From contig NZ_CP034235.1 of NCBI RefSeq assembly GCF_009728935.1, positions 1,712,001-1,776,000 of the forward strand: 64,000 bases of DNA, in the 5' to 3' direction. Both the position numbers and the translations under genes were made by a program. The DNA comes from Paenibacillus psychroresistens (GTDB lineage Bacteria; Bacillota; Bacilli; Paenibacillales; NBRC-103111). The notes below the pieces were generated by a model. The model ran no database searches, was not told the origin of the DNA, and was given only the letters and a program-made list of their open reading frames with translations. Below are positions 53,829 to 63,170 of this stretch, piece by piece. Each line of letters begins with the position of its first letter. The first letter of the stretch is position 1.

Positions 53829-54812
53829 TCAATACAAGTCAATCCGCAGCTTCTTTTCAATCCGCGATTCACTTAACCAGCCTACATAAGAATCGATTGT
53901 TTTGTAATTAGGATCCATCAATAGCACAGCGACGAATGGAAATTGCTTGCGATGGCGATAACGTACATCAATCCAACGAACTTCAAAACCCCAGGATTGC
54001 TCTCTAACTTCTGCGCAAGCATAGGAAGAAAAGTAAAGAAAGGAAGCAATATCAGGATGTTTCTTAGAAATTTCAACAGCTGGATGCGAAGAACATGTAA
54101 CGGAATCTAACCATTTTAATTGATGATTTTTCAGCTCACCTACCACATAGCTGCCTGATAATTGTTTTTTTACGACATGCCAGACGTACGAATTGATGGT
54201 TGGAATAAGAATGTATTTTTCCCCTGATTGATGAAAAGAATCTTTAGCAGGCATGCCTTTCGTTAACCAATAATGGTAAATCGTGCGGAGTACGTAGTAA
54301 AGAGCGATCACCCCATATAATACTGGGAATATAATCTCGGGTTTGCTTAAATGTACCGACCAGAGAAAAATGGCTAACAAATGCGTAATGAAAATGAATG
54401 GGTCAAAGATATGGATGATATTCCAACCGATCCACTTCTCTGTAAAGGGACGAGCAGCTTGCGTTCCATAAGTATTGAATAAATCAGTAAATACATGGAA
54501 AGCTACAGCAATGAAAACCCACATCCCTACATGAAGCAAGGGAAGCCTATGAAAAGCTAAAGATAATAATAATGTGATAAATAGGGACCAAATAACTAAG
54601 GCAGGCAAGGAATGAGATATTCCTCTATGATTTTTGATATATGCTGCATTTCCTTTAAAGCGTAGCAGACCATCGGCATCAGGTGCCTGAGAACCCAAGA
54701 CTGTTCCAATCATTACGGCTGCTGCAACTGTAGTATCCGAGGCAACTACAGGGTCAATATATGCCAGTCCAGCGAGTCCGAGTCCGATGACTAAATGTGT
54801 GCCTGAATCCAT
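53829..54812 (-). CDS. YdjM/DUF457-type membrane-bound metal-dependent hydrolase
   Basis: The 327-residue protein starts at the ATG at 54812, preceded by GGAGG 8 bases upstream. The N-terminal half has about five membrane segments and the family's His/Asp motifs: DSGTHLVIGLGLAGL, GSQAPDADGLLRF, NHRGISHSLPAL and FHVFTDLFNTYGT. The last 130 residues are soluble. Members are thought to hydrolyse membrane-associated phosphodiesters, but activity is mostly unproven. No operon partner is evident. Confidence 0.85.
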   Translation of the reverse strand: MDSGTHLVIGLGLAGLAYIDPVVASDTTVAAAVMIGTVLGSQAPDADGLLRFKGNAAYIKNHRGISHSLPALVIWSLFITLLLSLAFHRLPLLHVGMWVFIAVAFHVFTDLFNTYGTQAARPFTEKWIGWNIIHIFDPFIFITHLLAIFLWSVHLSKPEIIFPVLYGVIALYYVLRTIYHYWLTKGMPAKDSFHQSGEKYILIPTINSYVWHVVKKQLSGSYVVGELKNHQLKWLDSVTCSSHPAVEISKKHPDIASFLYFSSYACAEVREQSWGFEVRWIDVRYRHRKQFPFVAVLLMDPNYKTIDSYVGWLSESRIEKKLRIDLY

Positions 54813-54904
54813 TGGGCTTCCCTCCAGATGTAAACTGTTATAAGATGATTGTACCATTTTTTACTTGCAATAATAAGGCTAAATGGATTTGCGGGAGGTG
54901 CAAA

Positions 54905-55195
54905 ATGTGTAAAGTTTTTGTGGAGTACACAATTGATCAGGAAAACCGTTTAACCTATCTGTATTATATGCAAAAAATCATAAAGCAAACCGGGCTTGAG
55001 CTTTTTGAAGGTACAGATCAACCCGGCTTATTCATTGAGATTTGGTCGGATGTTAATTACACGGATTATGAAAGTATGAAGATAGAGCGTTTGAATCCAA
55101 TAAAAGGCTCGGTTTGGGAGTCTTTTGAGGATATGATTCTGGGTGGTTTAAGCAAACTGCATATTTGGCATTTTAGCAACCCACATACCGAGTAG
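54905..55195 (+). CDS. Hypothetical protein (96 aa)
   Basis: The ATG at 54905 follows GGGAGGTG by 5 bases and gives a soluble alpha/beta protein opening MCKVFVEYTIDQENRL. The longer frame into the divergent gene's promoter is not credible. No family was recognised; a strand-helix-strand layout with IWHFSNP at the end is all that can be said. It is divergent from the DUF457 gene. Confidence 0.7.
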   Translation: MCKVFVEYTIDQENRLTYLYYMQKIIKQTGLELFEGTDQPGLFIEIWSDVNYTDYESMKIERLNPIKGSVWESFEDMILGGLSKLHIWHFSNPHTE

Positions 55196-55283
55196 ACTGG
55201 TATTCTCTCTATACTAAAACTTACCCTTTATTATAATAAACTAAACATTTAAGCGGATTGGTTCGCTTCGATTGCTTGTTAGT

Positions 55284-55826
55284 TCAGCCCATTTGCAATA
55301 TTTGTTTAACCGCGTCTTTTAGTGAAGTAGCTACATATTTTTCATCTATCATTGGTATTACTTCATCTTTTTCTAGGATTAGAAAGGTGCTTGTACCAGC
55401 TTCATTTCCGGAAGCAATATCGCTTCGCATATCCCCTATCGTAAAACTCCGTTTTAAATCGATATCATGTTTATGCGCTAATTCAATAATCATCGTAGGC
55501 TTAGGCTTTCGACAGCTGCTGTTGTCTTGGGGCTTGTTAGGGCAATAAGCAATATCATCAATTCTGGCTCCGGCTTCTTCATTAAGAAGCTCTAATAGCC
55601 GAGTATGAATTTGCATTAATTCAACTTCACTCATAAATCCGAGCCCAATACCACCTTGGTTGGTCACTATATAAACTTTATAATCGTTAGCGTTTAATAA
55701 CTTTATGGCTTCAGCAGACCCTGGTAATAAATAGACATCATCTGCCGAGTTGACAAACCCGACTCGCCCGCTTTGCACCTCATTGATTACGCCATCTCTA
55801 TCCAAAAAAACCGCTTTGTGCGCCAT
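55284..55826 (-). CDS. HAD-IIIA phosphatase, GmhB-like
   Basis: The 180-residue HAD-superfamily phosphatase has motif I FLDRDGVINE, motif II VTNQGG and a late GDMRSDIASGNEAG, with a Cys/His zinc loop CPNKPQDNSSCRKPKP, as in D-glycero-D-manno-heptose 1,7-bisphosphate phosphatase and the HisB N-terminal domain. The ATG at 55826 follows AGGAG by 5 bases. No other heptose genes are seen, so the substrate is uncertain. Confidence 0.82.
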   Translation of the reverse strand: MAHKAVFLDRDGVINEVQSGRVGFVNSADDVYLLPGSAEAIKLLNANDYKVYIVTNQGGIGLGFMSEVELMQIHTRLLELLNEEAGARIDDIAYCPNKPQDNSSCRKPKPTMIIELAHKHDIDLKRSFTIGDMRSDIASGNEAGTSTFLILEKDEVIPMIDEKYVATSLKDAVKQILQMG

Positions 55827-55976
55827 ATTTTCTCCTCTTTTCATTAACGATGTTCTTTCCTATACCCTTTTTCAATAAAAATGACACAAACTTAGAATTG
55901 TGATTTATTGCTAGACTATTTGGTTAATAATAGATAGAAAGGTTATTAATATTCAATTTTTATGGAGGTGTGTATG

Positions 55977-56813
55977 ATGCAAACGATTTGGAAGGGTGCG
56001 ATCAACTTCGGTTTGGTTAATGTTCCTGTCAAAATGTATACGGCTACGGAAGATAACGATATTTCGATGAAAATGCTGCACAAAGACTATAATGTTCCCA
56101 TCCACTACGCCAAAACCTGCGTAAAATGCAAGGAAGAGGTAGAATGGAGCGACGTTGTTAAGGGTTATGAATATGAGCCAGGTCATTATGTGACATTTGA
56201 TAACAAGGAAATGGATGCATTGGCATCTTCAGCTTCTCGCGAAATTCAAATTTTGGATTTTGTCGATCTGGAGGAAATTGATCCGATTTACTATCAGAAA
56301 ACTTATTATCTAGCACCTGAGAAATCGGGAATGCATGCGTACTCACTTCTATTAGAAGCGTTGGTTGCCACTAATAAAATTGGGGTTGCGAATGTTACGA
56401 TTCGCTCCAAAAGCAGTTTAGCCGCCATTCGCGCAGTAGATGGTGTTCTCTCCATGGTAACGATGCATTATGCAGAAGAAATTCGTGCTAGAGAGCTTAT
56501 TCCCAATCTTCCGAAGAAAGCTAAAATCAACGAACGAGAATTGGACATGGCCAAAATGTTGATTGAGCAGCTTAGTGCCAAATTTGAGCCCGATAAATAT
56601 AAAGATGAATATAGAGAAAGGATGCTGGCTGCTATTGAAGATAAGGTAGAAGGCAAGGATGTTAAGCTGGCACCAGAAGAGAAGAAAAACAATGTAATTG
56701 ACTTAATGGATGCTTTAAAGGCTAGCTTGAAGCAATCTAAAATTGAGCCAGCAAAGAAAACGGCTGAAGCTAAAAAGATGGCTAAAACGCATAAGAAGAA
56801 GGCAGGAGCATAA
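55977..56813 (+). CDS. ku: Ku protein (non-homologous end joining)
   Basis: The 278-residue Ku homodimer subunit binds double-strand DNA ends and recruits the ligase. It begins MQTIWKGAINFGLVNVPVKMYTAT, the family hallmark, with a CVKCKEEVEW segment, and ends in a Lys/Ala-rich basic tail (KKTAEAKKMAKTHKKKAGA). I use the second of two adjacent ATGs, 6 bases after GGAGGTG. The polymerase and ligase genes follow, so this is the first gene of an end-joining operon probably important in spores. Confidence 0.95.
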   Translation: MQTIWKGAINFGLVNVPVKMYTATEDNDISMKMLHKDYNVPIHYAKTCVKCKEEVEWSDVVKGYEYEPGHYVTFDNKEMDALASSASREIQILDFVDLEEIDPIYYQKTYYLAPEKSGMHAYSLLLEALVATNKIGVANVTIRSKSSLAAIRAVDGVLSMVTMHYAEEIRARELIPNLPKKAKINERELDMAKMLIEQLSAKFEPDKYKDEYRERMLAAIEDKVEGKDVKLAPEEKKNNVIDLMDALKASLKQSKIEPAKKTAEAKKMAKTHKKKAGA

Positions 56814-56846
56814 TCTCCGAAAATTTTTTGTTTAGGAGGTTTGGTG

Positions 56847-57731
56847 ATGAGTGGGAATGAAGCTGGAATTCTTGAGATTGAAGGAAATCAAATACCCGTA
56901 AGTCATCCAGATAAAATACTTTGGCCGAAATTAAAAATCAGTAAGTTATTATATCTCCAAAAGTTGACGGTCCTTGCACCCTTTCTACTTCCCTATTGTA
57001 AGAATCGGTATCTGACAATAATCCGTTTTCCTAATGGAGTGCAGGGAAAATCCTTTTATCAGAAAAATGCACCGCACCCCTTGCCGCCCTACGTGAAGAC
57101 GGCTGAAAAGGAAGGAGTCGAGTATATTCATTTAGATTCTTTGTCTACGTTATTATGGCTTGGTAATCTTGCAGCTCTTGAATTTCATGCTTCTTTTGAA
57201 TATATTGGCGGAGACGAGCCTGCTGAATGGGTGTTTGATATTGATCCAAGTGATGAAGAAGAACCTCGATTAATGGAGGCAGTTGCAATCATTGGTGAAA
57301 CACTAGAAACCATGGGAATAACATCCATTCCCAAAACCTCTGGAGCGACCGGGGTTCAAATCATTATCCCCATTCAAACCGGCCACACCTTCGAGGAGCT
57401 GCGGAAGGCGGGACACTTTGTAAGTGAATATTTGGTTGAGAAATACCCTCATTTATTCACAATCGAACGCTTGATTAAGAATCGCGGCAATAAAATATAT
57501 ATAGATTATATCCAGCATGGTCTTGGGAAAAGCATAGCTGCGCCTTATACGCCTAGGGCAAGAGAAGATGCAACCGTCTCAACACCGCTCTTGTGGGAAG
57601 AAGTGAAGCAAAATATCAACCCCAAGCTATTTAATTTATTAACAATCGAAGCACGTTTGGCTGATAAAGGTGATCTTATCTCTACAATGGAGAAACAGGA
57701 TTTGAGTCGAATATTGAAAATAATCAAATAA
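56847..57731 (+). CDS. LigD-type polymerase/primase domain as a separate protein
   Basis: The 294-residue protein corresponds to the polymerase domain of LigD (archaeo-eukaryotic primase superfamily), which fills gaps at broken ends. Motifs: D131-x-D133 in VFDIDPSD (metal binding), the segment KTSGATGVQIIIPI and the opening SHPDKILWP. No ligase or phosphoesterase part is attached; the ligase is the next gene. The ATG at 56847 follows AGGAGG by 7 bases. Bacillus subtilis has ligase and polymerase fused in one chain, so this is a split version. Confidence 0.9.
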   Translation: MSGNEAGILEIEGNQIPVSHPDKILWPKLKISKLLYLQKLTVLAPFLLPYCKNRYLTIIRFPNGVQGKSFYQKNAPHPLPPYVKTAEKEGVEYIHLDSLSTLLWLGNLAALEFHASFEYIGGDEPAEWVFDIDPSDEEEPRLMEAVAIIGETLETMGITSIPKTSGATGVQIIIPIQTGHTFEELRKAGHFVSEYLVEKYPHLFTIERLIKNRGNKIYIDYIQHGLGKSIAAPYTPRAREDATVSTPLLWEEVKQNINPKLFNLLTIEARLADKGDLISTMEKQDLSRILKIIK

Positions 57732-57757
57732 AAACACAAAAAGCAGGAGAGTGCAGC

Positions 57758-58657
57758 ATGATTCCTTTTAAACCTATGTCACCTATTCTAGTCGATGAAA
57801 TTCCTGAAGGAGTGGAATGGGGATATCAGCTTAAATGGGATGGTTATCGAATCGTGGCTTGGATTGAAGATGGACATGTGGAGCTTTATTCGAAAAATAT
57901 GTTGAGTATGAATAGTAAATTTCCCGAGTTGGTATTAGCTTTATCTTCGTTAAAGGGAAAGTATTTGTTGGATGGAGAAGCGGTTATTCTCGACCCAGAG
58001 ACTCAGCGTCCCAGCTTTCAAAAGCTGCAAAAACGTGGACGTATGAAAGAGGAAGCATCCATAGCAAGGGCAGTAGTCGCAAATCCGGTTCAGTACATAG
58101 TTTTTGATTTATTGCAGATTGGTATAGAGGATTTGCGGAAGTTGCCTTTCAGAGAAAGGCATGATCGTCTTCAGCTTGCAGGGGCAGAATGGCAGGAGCC
58201 GCTATTCCTTACCGATCTTTTTGATAATGGGGAGCAGTTGTGGCACTGGGTCAAGCAGCATAAATGGGAAGGTATCGTCATCAAGAGATTATCCAGCGCA
58301 TATAAAAAAGCTAAAGAGCATCAGGACTGGTTTAAGCGCAAAACGAGCTTAGAGCTAGAGGTGGAAATCGTTGGCCTTCTAATGAAAGAGGGGAGGATAT
58401 CAAGCTTAGTTATGCGGCAAGACGGTCTTTATAGAGGGAGAAATTCATCAGGATTGAATGGGGATATAAAAGCTCGATTAGGGTTATTGCCGGCAGCTAA
58501 AAAGAGGAGTGATTATTTTCAGGAGCTTCCAGAAGGACTGCGAGGAGAAACAGTGCTCTGGTTAGATAGCCCATTTATTGCTGAGGTTACAGGAGTGGAA
58601 CTGACAGAAGCCGGTACTTTGAGACATCCGAGAATCATTGGTTTACAGCTTAAGTAA
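57758..58657 (+). CDS. ATP-dependent DNA ligase (LigD ligase domain)
   Basis: The 299-residue ligase has nucleotidyl-lysine K26 in LKWDGYR, motif III-like IVFDLLQ, motif IV EGIVIKRL and a C-terminal OB-fold region (LEVEIVGLLMKEG). It seals nicks during end joining with Ku and the polymerase encoded upstream. It starts 26 bases after the polymerase gene with AGGAGAG upstream. It lacks DNA-binding extensions, as usual for LigD ligase domains. Confidence 0.92.
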   Translation: MIPFKPMSPILVDEIPEGVEWGYQLKWDGYRIVAWIEDGHVELYSKNMLSMNSKFPELVLALSSLKGKYLLDGEAVILDPETQRPSFQKLQKRGRMKEEASIARAVVANPVQYIVFDLLQIGIEDLRKLPFRERHDRLQLAGAEWQEPLFLTDLFDNGEQLWHWVKQHKWEGIVIKRLSSAYKKAKEHQDWFKRKTSLELEVEIVGLLMKEGRISSLVMRQDGLYRGRNSSGLNGDIKARLGLLPAAKKRSDYFQELPEGLRGETVLWLDSPFIAEVTGVELTEAGTLRHPRIIGLQLK

Positions 58658-58676
58658 GTAAGTAAATAAATAAACA

Positions 58677-58706
58677 AACCTCCATCCGGTTTAAGGTTGG
58701 AGGTTA
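58677..58706 (+). terminator. Terminator between the ligase gene and gerQ
   Basis: AACCTCCATCC pairs with GGTTGGAGGTT (one mismatch) around a short loop. TAAG/TAAA tandem repeats (58650-58674) precede it. Confidence 0.65.
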
Positions 58707-58725
58707 TTCGTGTTGCCTAACAAGC

Positions 58726-59265
58726 TTATCGGCGATTTCCGACCTGGTAAGGTGATGTATATTTAAGCTCTTCATCAAAAGTGACATAATCCAAGTTGAC
58801 CATTAGCAGCAAGTAACGCATACCGGTTTTAGCATCACTGATAATAATATGATCTCGGCCGGCAGCCTCAATCTTTCCTTTGAAAATTTTGGCGTTCCAT
58901 TGCGAATTATTCTCGTAGGTCATGTAAAATGTCCCTACTTTTCCTAGGTTAAAGCGGAGAATATTTTCAATAAAGGATTGCTCAAGTGGTGCTAACCCAG
59001 GAGGGGGCGGAGTAGTGGTTGTGGACTGAACTCCTTGGATAGGTGTGCCGGCCGGAACAGCTGGCGGCATAGCCGGCATTGGCATCGGCGCTGGTAGAGT
59101 GGTAGCTTGAGCATGAAGGGTTTGGGCATTCATTTGATTAGTTGTTGGCATCATCGTACCTTGAGTTTGGCTGCCGACTACGGCTCGATATGCCGGGAAG
59201 CTGTAATAATTTTGCTCATTTGCATTGTAATTCGTTGGACTGTAATTCGTTGGATTGTAAGTCAT
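58726..59265 (-). CDS. gerQ: Spore coat protein GerQ
   Basis: The 179-residue coat protein has an Asn/Tyr/Gln-rich N-terminus, a Pro/Met-rich middle and a conserved C-terminal domain (LEQSFIENILRFNLGKVGTFYMTYE, then IEAAGRDHIIISDAKTGMRYLL) that I recognise as GerQ. In Bacillus subtilis GerQ is crosslinked by transglutaminase in the coat and is needed for the localisation of the lytic enzyme CwlJ. The ATG follows AAGGAGATG by a short spacer. The gene is monocistronic and probably under mother-cell control. Confidence 0.9.
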   Translation of the reverse strand: MTYNPTNYSPTNYNANEQNYYSFPAYRAVVGSQTQGTMMPTTNQMNAQTLHAQATTLPAPMPMPAMPPAVPAGTPIQGVQSTTTTPPPPGLAPLEQSFIENILRFNLGKVGTFYMTYENNSQWNAKIFKGKIEAAGRDHIIISDAKTGMRYLLLMVNLDYVTFDEELKYTSPYQVGNRR

Positions 59266-59776
59266 TTATACATCTCCTTAGATTAAAAATCGTTTAGAAC
59301 GTGTTGAAAACCGATGAACAGGCTTCGTTAGTTGGCGTAAAGAAGCAATGCTTTTTATATCTGCCTGTATTGGCTTGGTTATACCAAGTATCCGGACATT
59401 CCCCTTCTGGAACGTCCTTGGAATTCGATTTAATTACGGCCATTTTCGCTATCGCTTCCTTCCTTGTGTGCTGTTTAAAAAAGCTAAATCGGGTGATGAG
59501 CCTATATAAAATCTATCTTATGATGGCTGTTGTTTTTTGGTTACAACTAATAGAAGCATGATCGGGGTTCTCTTCCATAGAGATCAGCAATGTATTATGC
59601 ATAGAATAAACACACATCTTAACCTTTTGCTAAAATAATCAGGTTACTTTCATTTCTTTTGACCTGTATCCCATTGGCTCAGCAATCCTGCAAAGGGTTA
59701 ATTTTGAGGGGGAGTTGTAGATAAGGTAAGATGTGACCTTATGTATCGGGTGACTCTATGGAATAAGGGTCAAACA
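59266..59776. other. Gene-free stretch between gerQ and the PhyH gene
   Basis: No convincing gene. An 86-codon frame (59301-59561) starts at a GTG without a ribosome binding site and looks like chance, although its central part is hydrophobic. The rest is AT-rich, and a GGGGGAG at about 59708 has no useful frame after it. Confidence 0.5.
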
Positions 59777-59816
59777 GTCAGAGAGCTTAACTCTTTAGTG
59801 AGTTAAGCTCTCTGAC
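59777..59816. terminator. Strong hairpin after the PhyH gene
   Basis: A perfect 16-base stem (59777-59792 with 59801-59816; GTCAGAGAGC...GCTCTCTGAC) and an 8-base loop lie just downstream of the minus-strand PhyH stop. The T-run is weak. Confidence 0.75.
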
Positions 59817-59825
59817 AATATTACC

Positions 59826-60779
59826 TCAACAAATTTTATCTTTCTGCCAACGAATGGATTCATCGAAAGCGGTTCGTCTAAAATCAATGTCTTTCCAATA
59901 ATACTTTAAATCATCACGACTCCAGCCTTCATATAACTTTTTCCAGGTATATGGGCCATGAGGCAATAAGGAAGCGGGCTCGATGACATCATCTATGGGC
60001 TGGTAACGAAAATCACAAGACATACGGATCTGATTCGGAATTTGGTTAGGTGTTGATTTATGCACAGTGTGGCTATGGAAGGTGACTAAATCGCCTGCTT
60101 GAAAATCACTGGTTTGCCACTCATAATCCAGTCCGCAAAGGATAGATTCCAAGCCTCCAGCACCGGGTGCATTAACAACGCCTAATAGTCCGGCATTATT
60201 GCTGCCTTTTAGCAAAGCCAGCCCACCAAGCTCTCGCGGTACATCACCTAAAGGTGTCCAACAGGTCCAAGTGTTCTCAGCTCCTTGAATGTGTAGAAAG
60301 TCTTGGTGGGAAGGTGTTATCTTTGCGGAATGGTGCGGCAGCATGACACGTCCAATATTTCGTGGATGTACAAATACCGGCTTTTCAAACATTATTTCAT
60401 ACAATGCTAATAGCTTGCTATCATGAGCAAGTGCGTGGAAGGATTCCAGCTTTTGAATGGCTTTGTAAATGGCCATAGGTACGCCAACACCGTTCCATGC
60501 TAGCGTTTTAGCTGCATAACGGTTAATAGCTTTGAGGTTTGCAATACCTTCGATAAGCGGTCTCGCAGGATCAAGAAGTCTGTGGCTGTTTACGATACTA
60601 AGGATATCATGACGAAGCTGCATAACGGATTCACGTTGTAATAAACCACGAAAGAATAAAAATCCATCTTTTTTAGCCTTTGCTCGTAGAGCAGAATGAT
60701 CGTTTAATAATGAAGTTGAATCTTCAAGCTCCTGTGTAATTGGTTTTTTATCGTTATCTTTCAAATCTACATGTCCCAT
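59826..60779 (-). CDS. Phytanoyl-CoA dioxygenase (PhyH) family protein 1
   Basis: The 317-residue Fe(II)/2-oxoglutarate-dependent oxygenase has the metal motif H158-x-D160 (PSHQDF), the distal His probably H240 in HTVHKSTPN, and a 2-oxoglutarate-binding Arg in the following strand (NQIRMSCDFRY). PhyH enzymes hydroxylate or oxidise small molecules; the substrate is unknown. AAGGAGG lies 5 bases before the ATG. It is downstream of the LysR gene on the same strand (108 bases), so that regulator may control it. A second, different PhyH protein is encoded 2.4 kb away. Confidence 0.87.
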   Translation of the reverse strand: MGHVDLKDNDKKPITQELEDSTSLLNDHSALRAKAKKDGFLFFRGLLQRESVMQLRHDILSIVNSHRLLDPARPLIEGIANLKAINRYAAKTLAWNGVGVPMAIYKAIQKLESFHALAHDSKLLALYEIMFEKPVFVHPRNIGRVMLPHHSAKITPSHQDFLHIQGAENTWTCWTPLGDVPRELGGLALLKGSNNAGLLGVVNAPGAGGLESILCGLDYEWQTSDFQAGDLVTFHSHTVHKSTPNQIPNQIRMSCDFRYQPIDDVIEPASLLPHGPYTWKKLYEGWSRDDLKYYWKDIDFRRTAFDESIRWQKDKIC

Positions 60780-60887
60780 AATGAACCTCCTTCTATTACT
60801 CTAAATATAGAGTACTTCTTCGGAGTTGTCTTTGGCGATTGACAGCAATTATTGCACTTTACCGACATGATTTAAGAGTAAACTAAG

Positions 60888-61781
60888 TTATATGGTTTCT
60901 TTATAGTTCAACTTAATCATCTCAACAAACATGGCAGCAGAGGGAGACAGAAATTCTCCCTTTCTAGTACAAATAGCGAGAGGGCGCCTTAATAAGACAT
61001 CCTTGACATAGACGCGTGCCACTTCATTTCGAACAATATACTCCTTGACGGCTAGTGCAGAAATTAAATTAATTCCATAACCCCCAATTACAGCGCGAAT
61101 CGTTTCGTTTAAGCCTGTAAATTGTAGACCCACTTTAGGCTGTGAAACGTTGAAGGTTTTACACAGAGCAAAGAGTCTATCACGTGTGGAGCTGCCTTCT
61201 TCCCGCATAATAAACGGCTCTTTCATAATTTGAGATAAGCTTACTTCTTGGTTAGCAAACTTATGGTCTTTTGGTGCAATAAACCATAGTTCATCTTCGA
61301 ATAAATAATGCCACTCGATTCCTGCCTCTTCCCATCCCCCACCAACAACTGCAACCTCAGCTTGATAATTCAACAGTTGATCAAATGCAGATCTTGAGTT
61401 GGCAGTTGTCATAATAATCTCAACATTTTCATTAGAACGTTTGAATTCGGCTACCCACTGGGGTAAGAGAATATTAGCCGGCAAATAGGTAGCTACAATT
61501 CGGAGTTTCCCTTGCTTGCCATTTCGATATTCATCGATGTAGCTTTCAATTTCATGCTCGAGCGAGAATAAGCGCTTGGTTTGAGTGAATAACATTTCAC
61601 CCGCCGCTGTGAGCTGGATTCGTCTTGCCTTAAGATAGAAAAGTGGTAAATTTAGCTCAGCTTCGAGCTTCTTAATTTGGATAGTTACGGCAGGCTGGCT
61701 GATATATAAGGCTTTAGCAGCTGATGTAACACTGCCATGCTTGGCGGCGTGATGGAAAATTCGCAAGGCATGAATATTCAT
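60888..61781 (-). CDS. LysR family transcriptional regulator
   Basis: The 297-residue regulator has an N-terminal winged helix (LRIFHHAAKHGSVTSAAKALYISQPAVTIQIKKLEAEL) and a full effector-binding domain. It is transcribed divergently from the metallophosphoesterase gene and in line with PhyH 1. Control of either neighbour is inferred from position. The 118-base divergent gap contains AT-rich repeats of ATTAATGATATT kind suitable for LysR boxes. The ATG is preceded by GGAGC. Confidence 0.9.
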   Translation of the reverse strand: MNIHALRIFHHAAKHGSVTSAAKALYISQPAVTIQIKKLEAELNLPLFYLKARRIQLTAAGEMLFTQTKRLFSLEHEIESYIDEYRNGKQGKLRIVATYLPANILLPQWVAEFKRSNENVEIIMTTANSRSAFDQLLNYQAEVAVVGGGWEEAGIEWHYLFEDELWFIAPKDHKFANQEVSLSQIMKEPFIMREEGSSTRDRLFALCKTFNVSQPKVGLQFTGLNETIRAVIGGYGINLISALAVKEYIVRNEVARVYVKDVLLRRPLAICTRKGEFLSPSAAMFVEMIKLNYKETI

Positions 61782-61899
61782 AGGAGTGCTCCAATCATAA
61801 ATTTAATTAATGATATTTTAATTATAATATATTTGATTAATGAATGGTTCTTATTTATGCTAAATATAGTTGTTTAAGTGTTTGAAAGGGGAAATACAT

Positions 61900-62853
61900 A
61901 TGGATAAAGATCGACTGAAATTCCGCGAAGATGGAACCTTCACTATTGTGCAATTTACAGATTTACATTGGAAGAACGGGGAGATTGAGGATCTGCATAC
62001 CTATGCTCTAATGAAACAAATTTTGGAACAGGAAGCACCAGATTTAATTATTTTTACAGGGGACATCATCCATAGTGAGAAATCATACCATCCGAAAGAA
62101 GCTTTTCTGGAAGCGGTGAAGGTTGCTGAGCAGTTTCAATTGCCTTGGGCTGCCGTTTTTGGGAATCATGATGCTGAAGATGGGGTAACAAGGAAAGAGT
62201 TGATGCAGCTGGTAGCTGAAAGTGAGTATGGGTTGTCAGATGCAGGCATGGATGGAATAAAAGGAGTGGGCAATTATGCTATTCCTGTGCAAAGCTCGAA
62301 GCATAATAAAACAGAAGCTGTCTTATATTGTTTTGATTCTGGCAGCAACTCCCTTGAGGAAGCTGAGGTATATGAATGGATTGATCCAACGCAAGTCAAT
62401 TGGTATATCAAGCAATCGACTGCCTTTACTCATCATAATAATGGGAGTCCGTTGCCGTCATTGGCCTTCTTCCATATTCCGCTCCCTGAATATCAAGAGA
62501 TGTGGAACTACCAACCCTGTTATGGACATAACTATGAGGGAGTAGGGTGCTCATTAATTAACTCTGGCCTATTCTCGGTTTTTCTAAAAATGAAAGATGT
62601 GATGGGCACATTTGTAGGTCATGACCATGTTAATGATTATTGGGGCGACTACCACGGTATACGTTTATGTTATGGAAAAGCTACAGGCTTCAATGGGTAC
62701 GGAAAAGAAGGTTTTCAACGTGGAGCGCGTTTGATTCAATTGCAAGAAAATGCTAAGAGCTTCGATACCTGGCTTCGTTTAGAGGATGGCTCTAAGCTAG
62801 TGCATCAGCCAGAGCACTTACCTTTGGATATTAGAGGGAGAGCACATGAGTAG
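61900..62853 (+). CDS. Metallophosphoesterase family protein
   Basis: The 317-residue protein starts at an ATG after GAAAGGGG and has no signal peptide. Calcineurin-like motifs are visible: FTDLHW, FTGDIIHSE, FGNHDAED, LAFFHIPLPE and FVGHDHVND, that is, the full two-metal site. The later part (FDTWLRLEDGSK) resembles DUF-type tails of Dcr2-like phosphoesterases in Paenibacillus. The substrate is unknown. Its stop overlaps the start of the broken GNAT gene by 8 bases, so the two were one transcript. Confidence 0.87.
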   Translation: MDKDRLKFREDGTFTIVQFTDLHWKNGEIEDLHTYALMKQILEQEAPDLIIFTGDIIHSEKSYHPKEAFLEAVKVAEQFQLPWAAVFGNHDAEDGVTRKELMQLVAESEYGLSDAGMDGIKGVGNYAIPVQSSKHNKTEAVLYCFDSGSNSLEEAEVYEWIDPTQVNWYIKQSTAFTHHNNGSPLPSLAFFHIPLPEYQEMWNYQPCYGHNYEGVGCSLINSGLFSVFLKMKDVMGTFVGHDHVNDYWGDYHGIRLCYGKATGFNGYGKEGFQRGARLIQLQENAKSFDTWLRLEDGSKLVHQPEHLPLDIRGRAHE

Positions 62854-63104
62854 CCTTATTAGAAAAGCGGCAACAGAGGATATTCCATTTCTTAAGGAGC
62901 TCATTGTACAATTGGGCAGTCCCGATGTAAGTGAACAAATTATTGCTAATAGACTCCAAATGGTTGAAGGGAATTCTTTAGATAGGATGTTCGTGTATGA
63001 GGAAAATAATCTTGTACAAGGAGCTATTGTGCTTCGTATAAGAGAGAATTTAAGCGCTGGGGTATGAAATAACCGGGTATCGTTTTTTTAAGACATTAAG
63101 TTAA
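62846..63104 (+). pseudogene. GNAT acetyltransferase gene with a central deletion
   Basis: The first 66 or so codons encode a GNAT N-terminus (IRKAATEDIPFLKELIVQLG, MFVYEENNLVQGAIVLRIREN). The frame then stops at 63067. In another frame, directly after, 63063-63104 encodes YEITGYRFFKTLS and a stop, the typical end of such acetyltransferases. The middle, including the acetyl-CoA binding loop (about 55-65 residues), is missing. The gene is therefore an inactive remnant with an internal deletion and frame change. Confidence 0.7.
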
Positions 63105-63114
63105 TTTAAAATGT

Positions 63115-63149
63115 GAAAAGACTGCAGATTGGAGACTGGCAGTCTTTTC
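63115..63149. terminator. Bidirectional terminator
   Basis: GAAAAGACTGC (63115-63125) pairs with GCAGTCTTTTC (63139-63149). It separates the GNAT remnant from the convergent PhyH gene. Confidence 0.85.
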
Positions 63150-63170
63150 GCATTTATGAGATTAGCTGTA

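Noticed and set aside
59301..59561. 86-codon reading frame starting at a GTG between gerQ and PhyH
   Set aside because: No ribosome binding site and no recognisable family; the central hydrophobic part may be chance.
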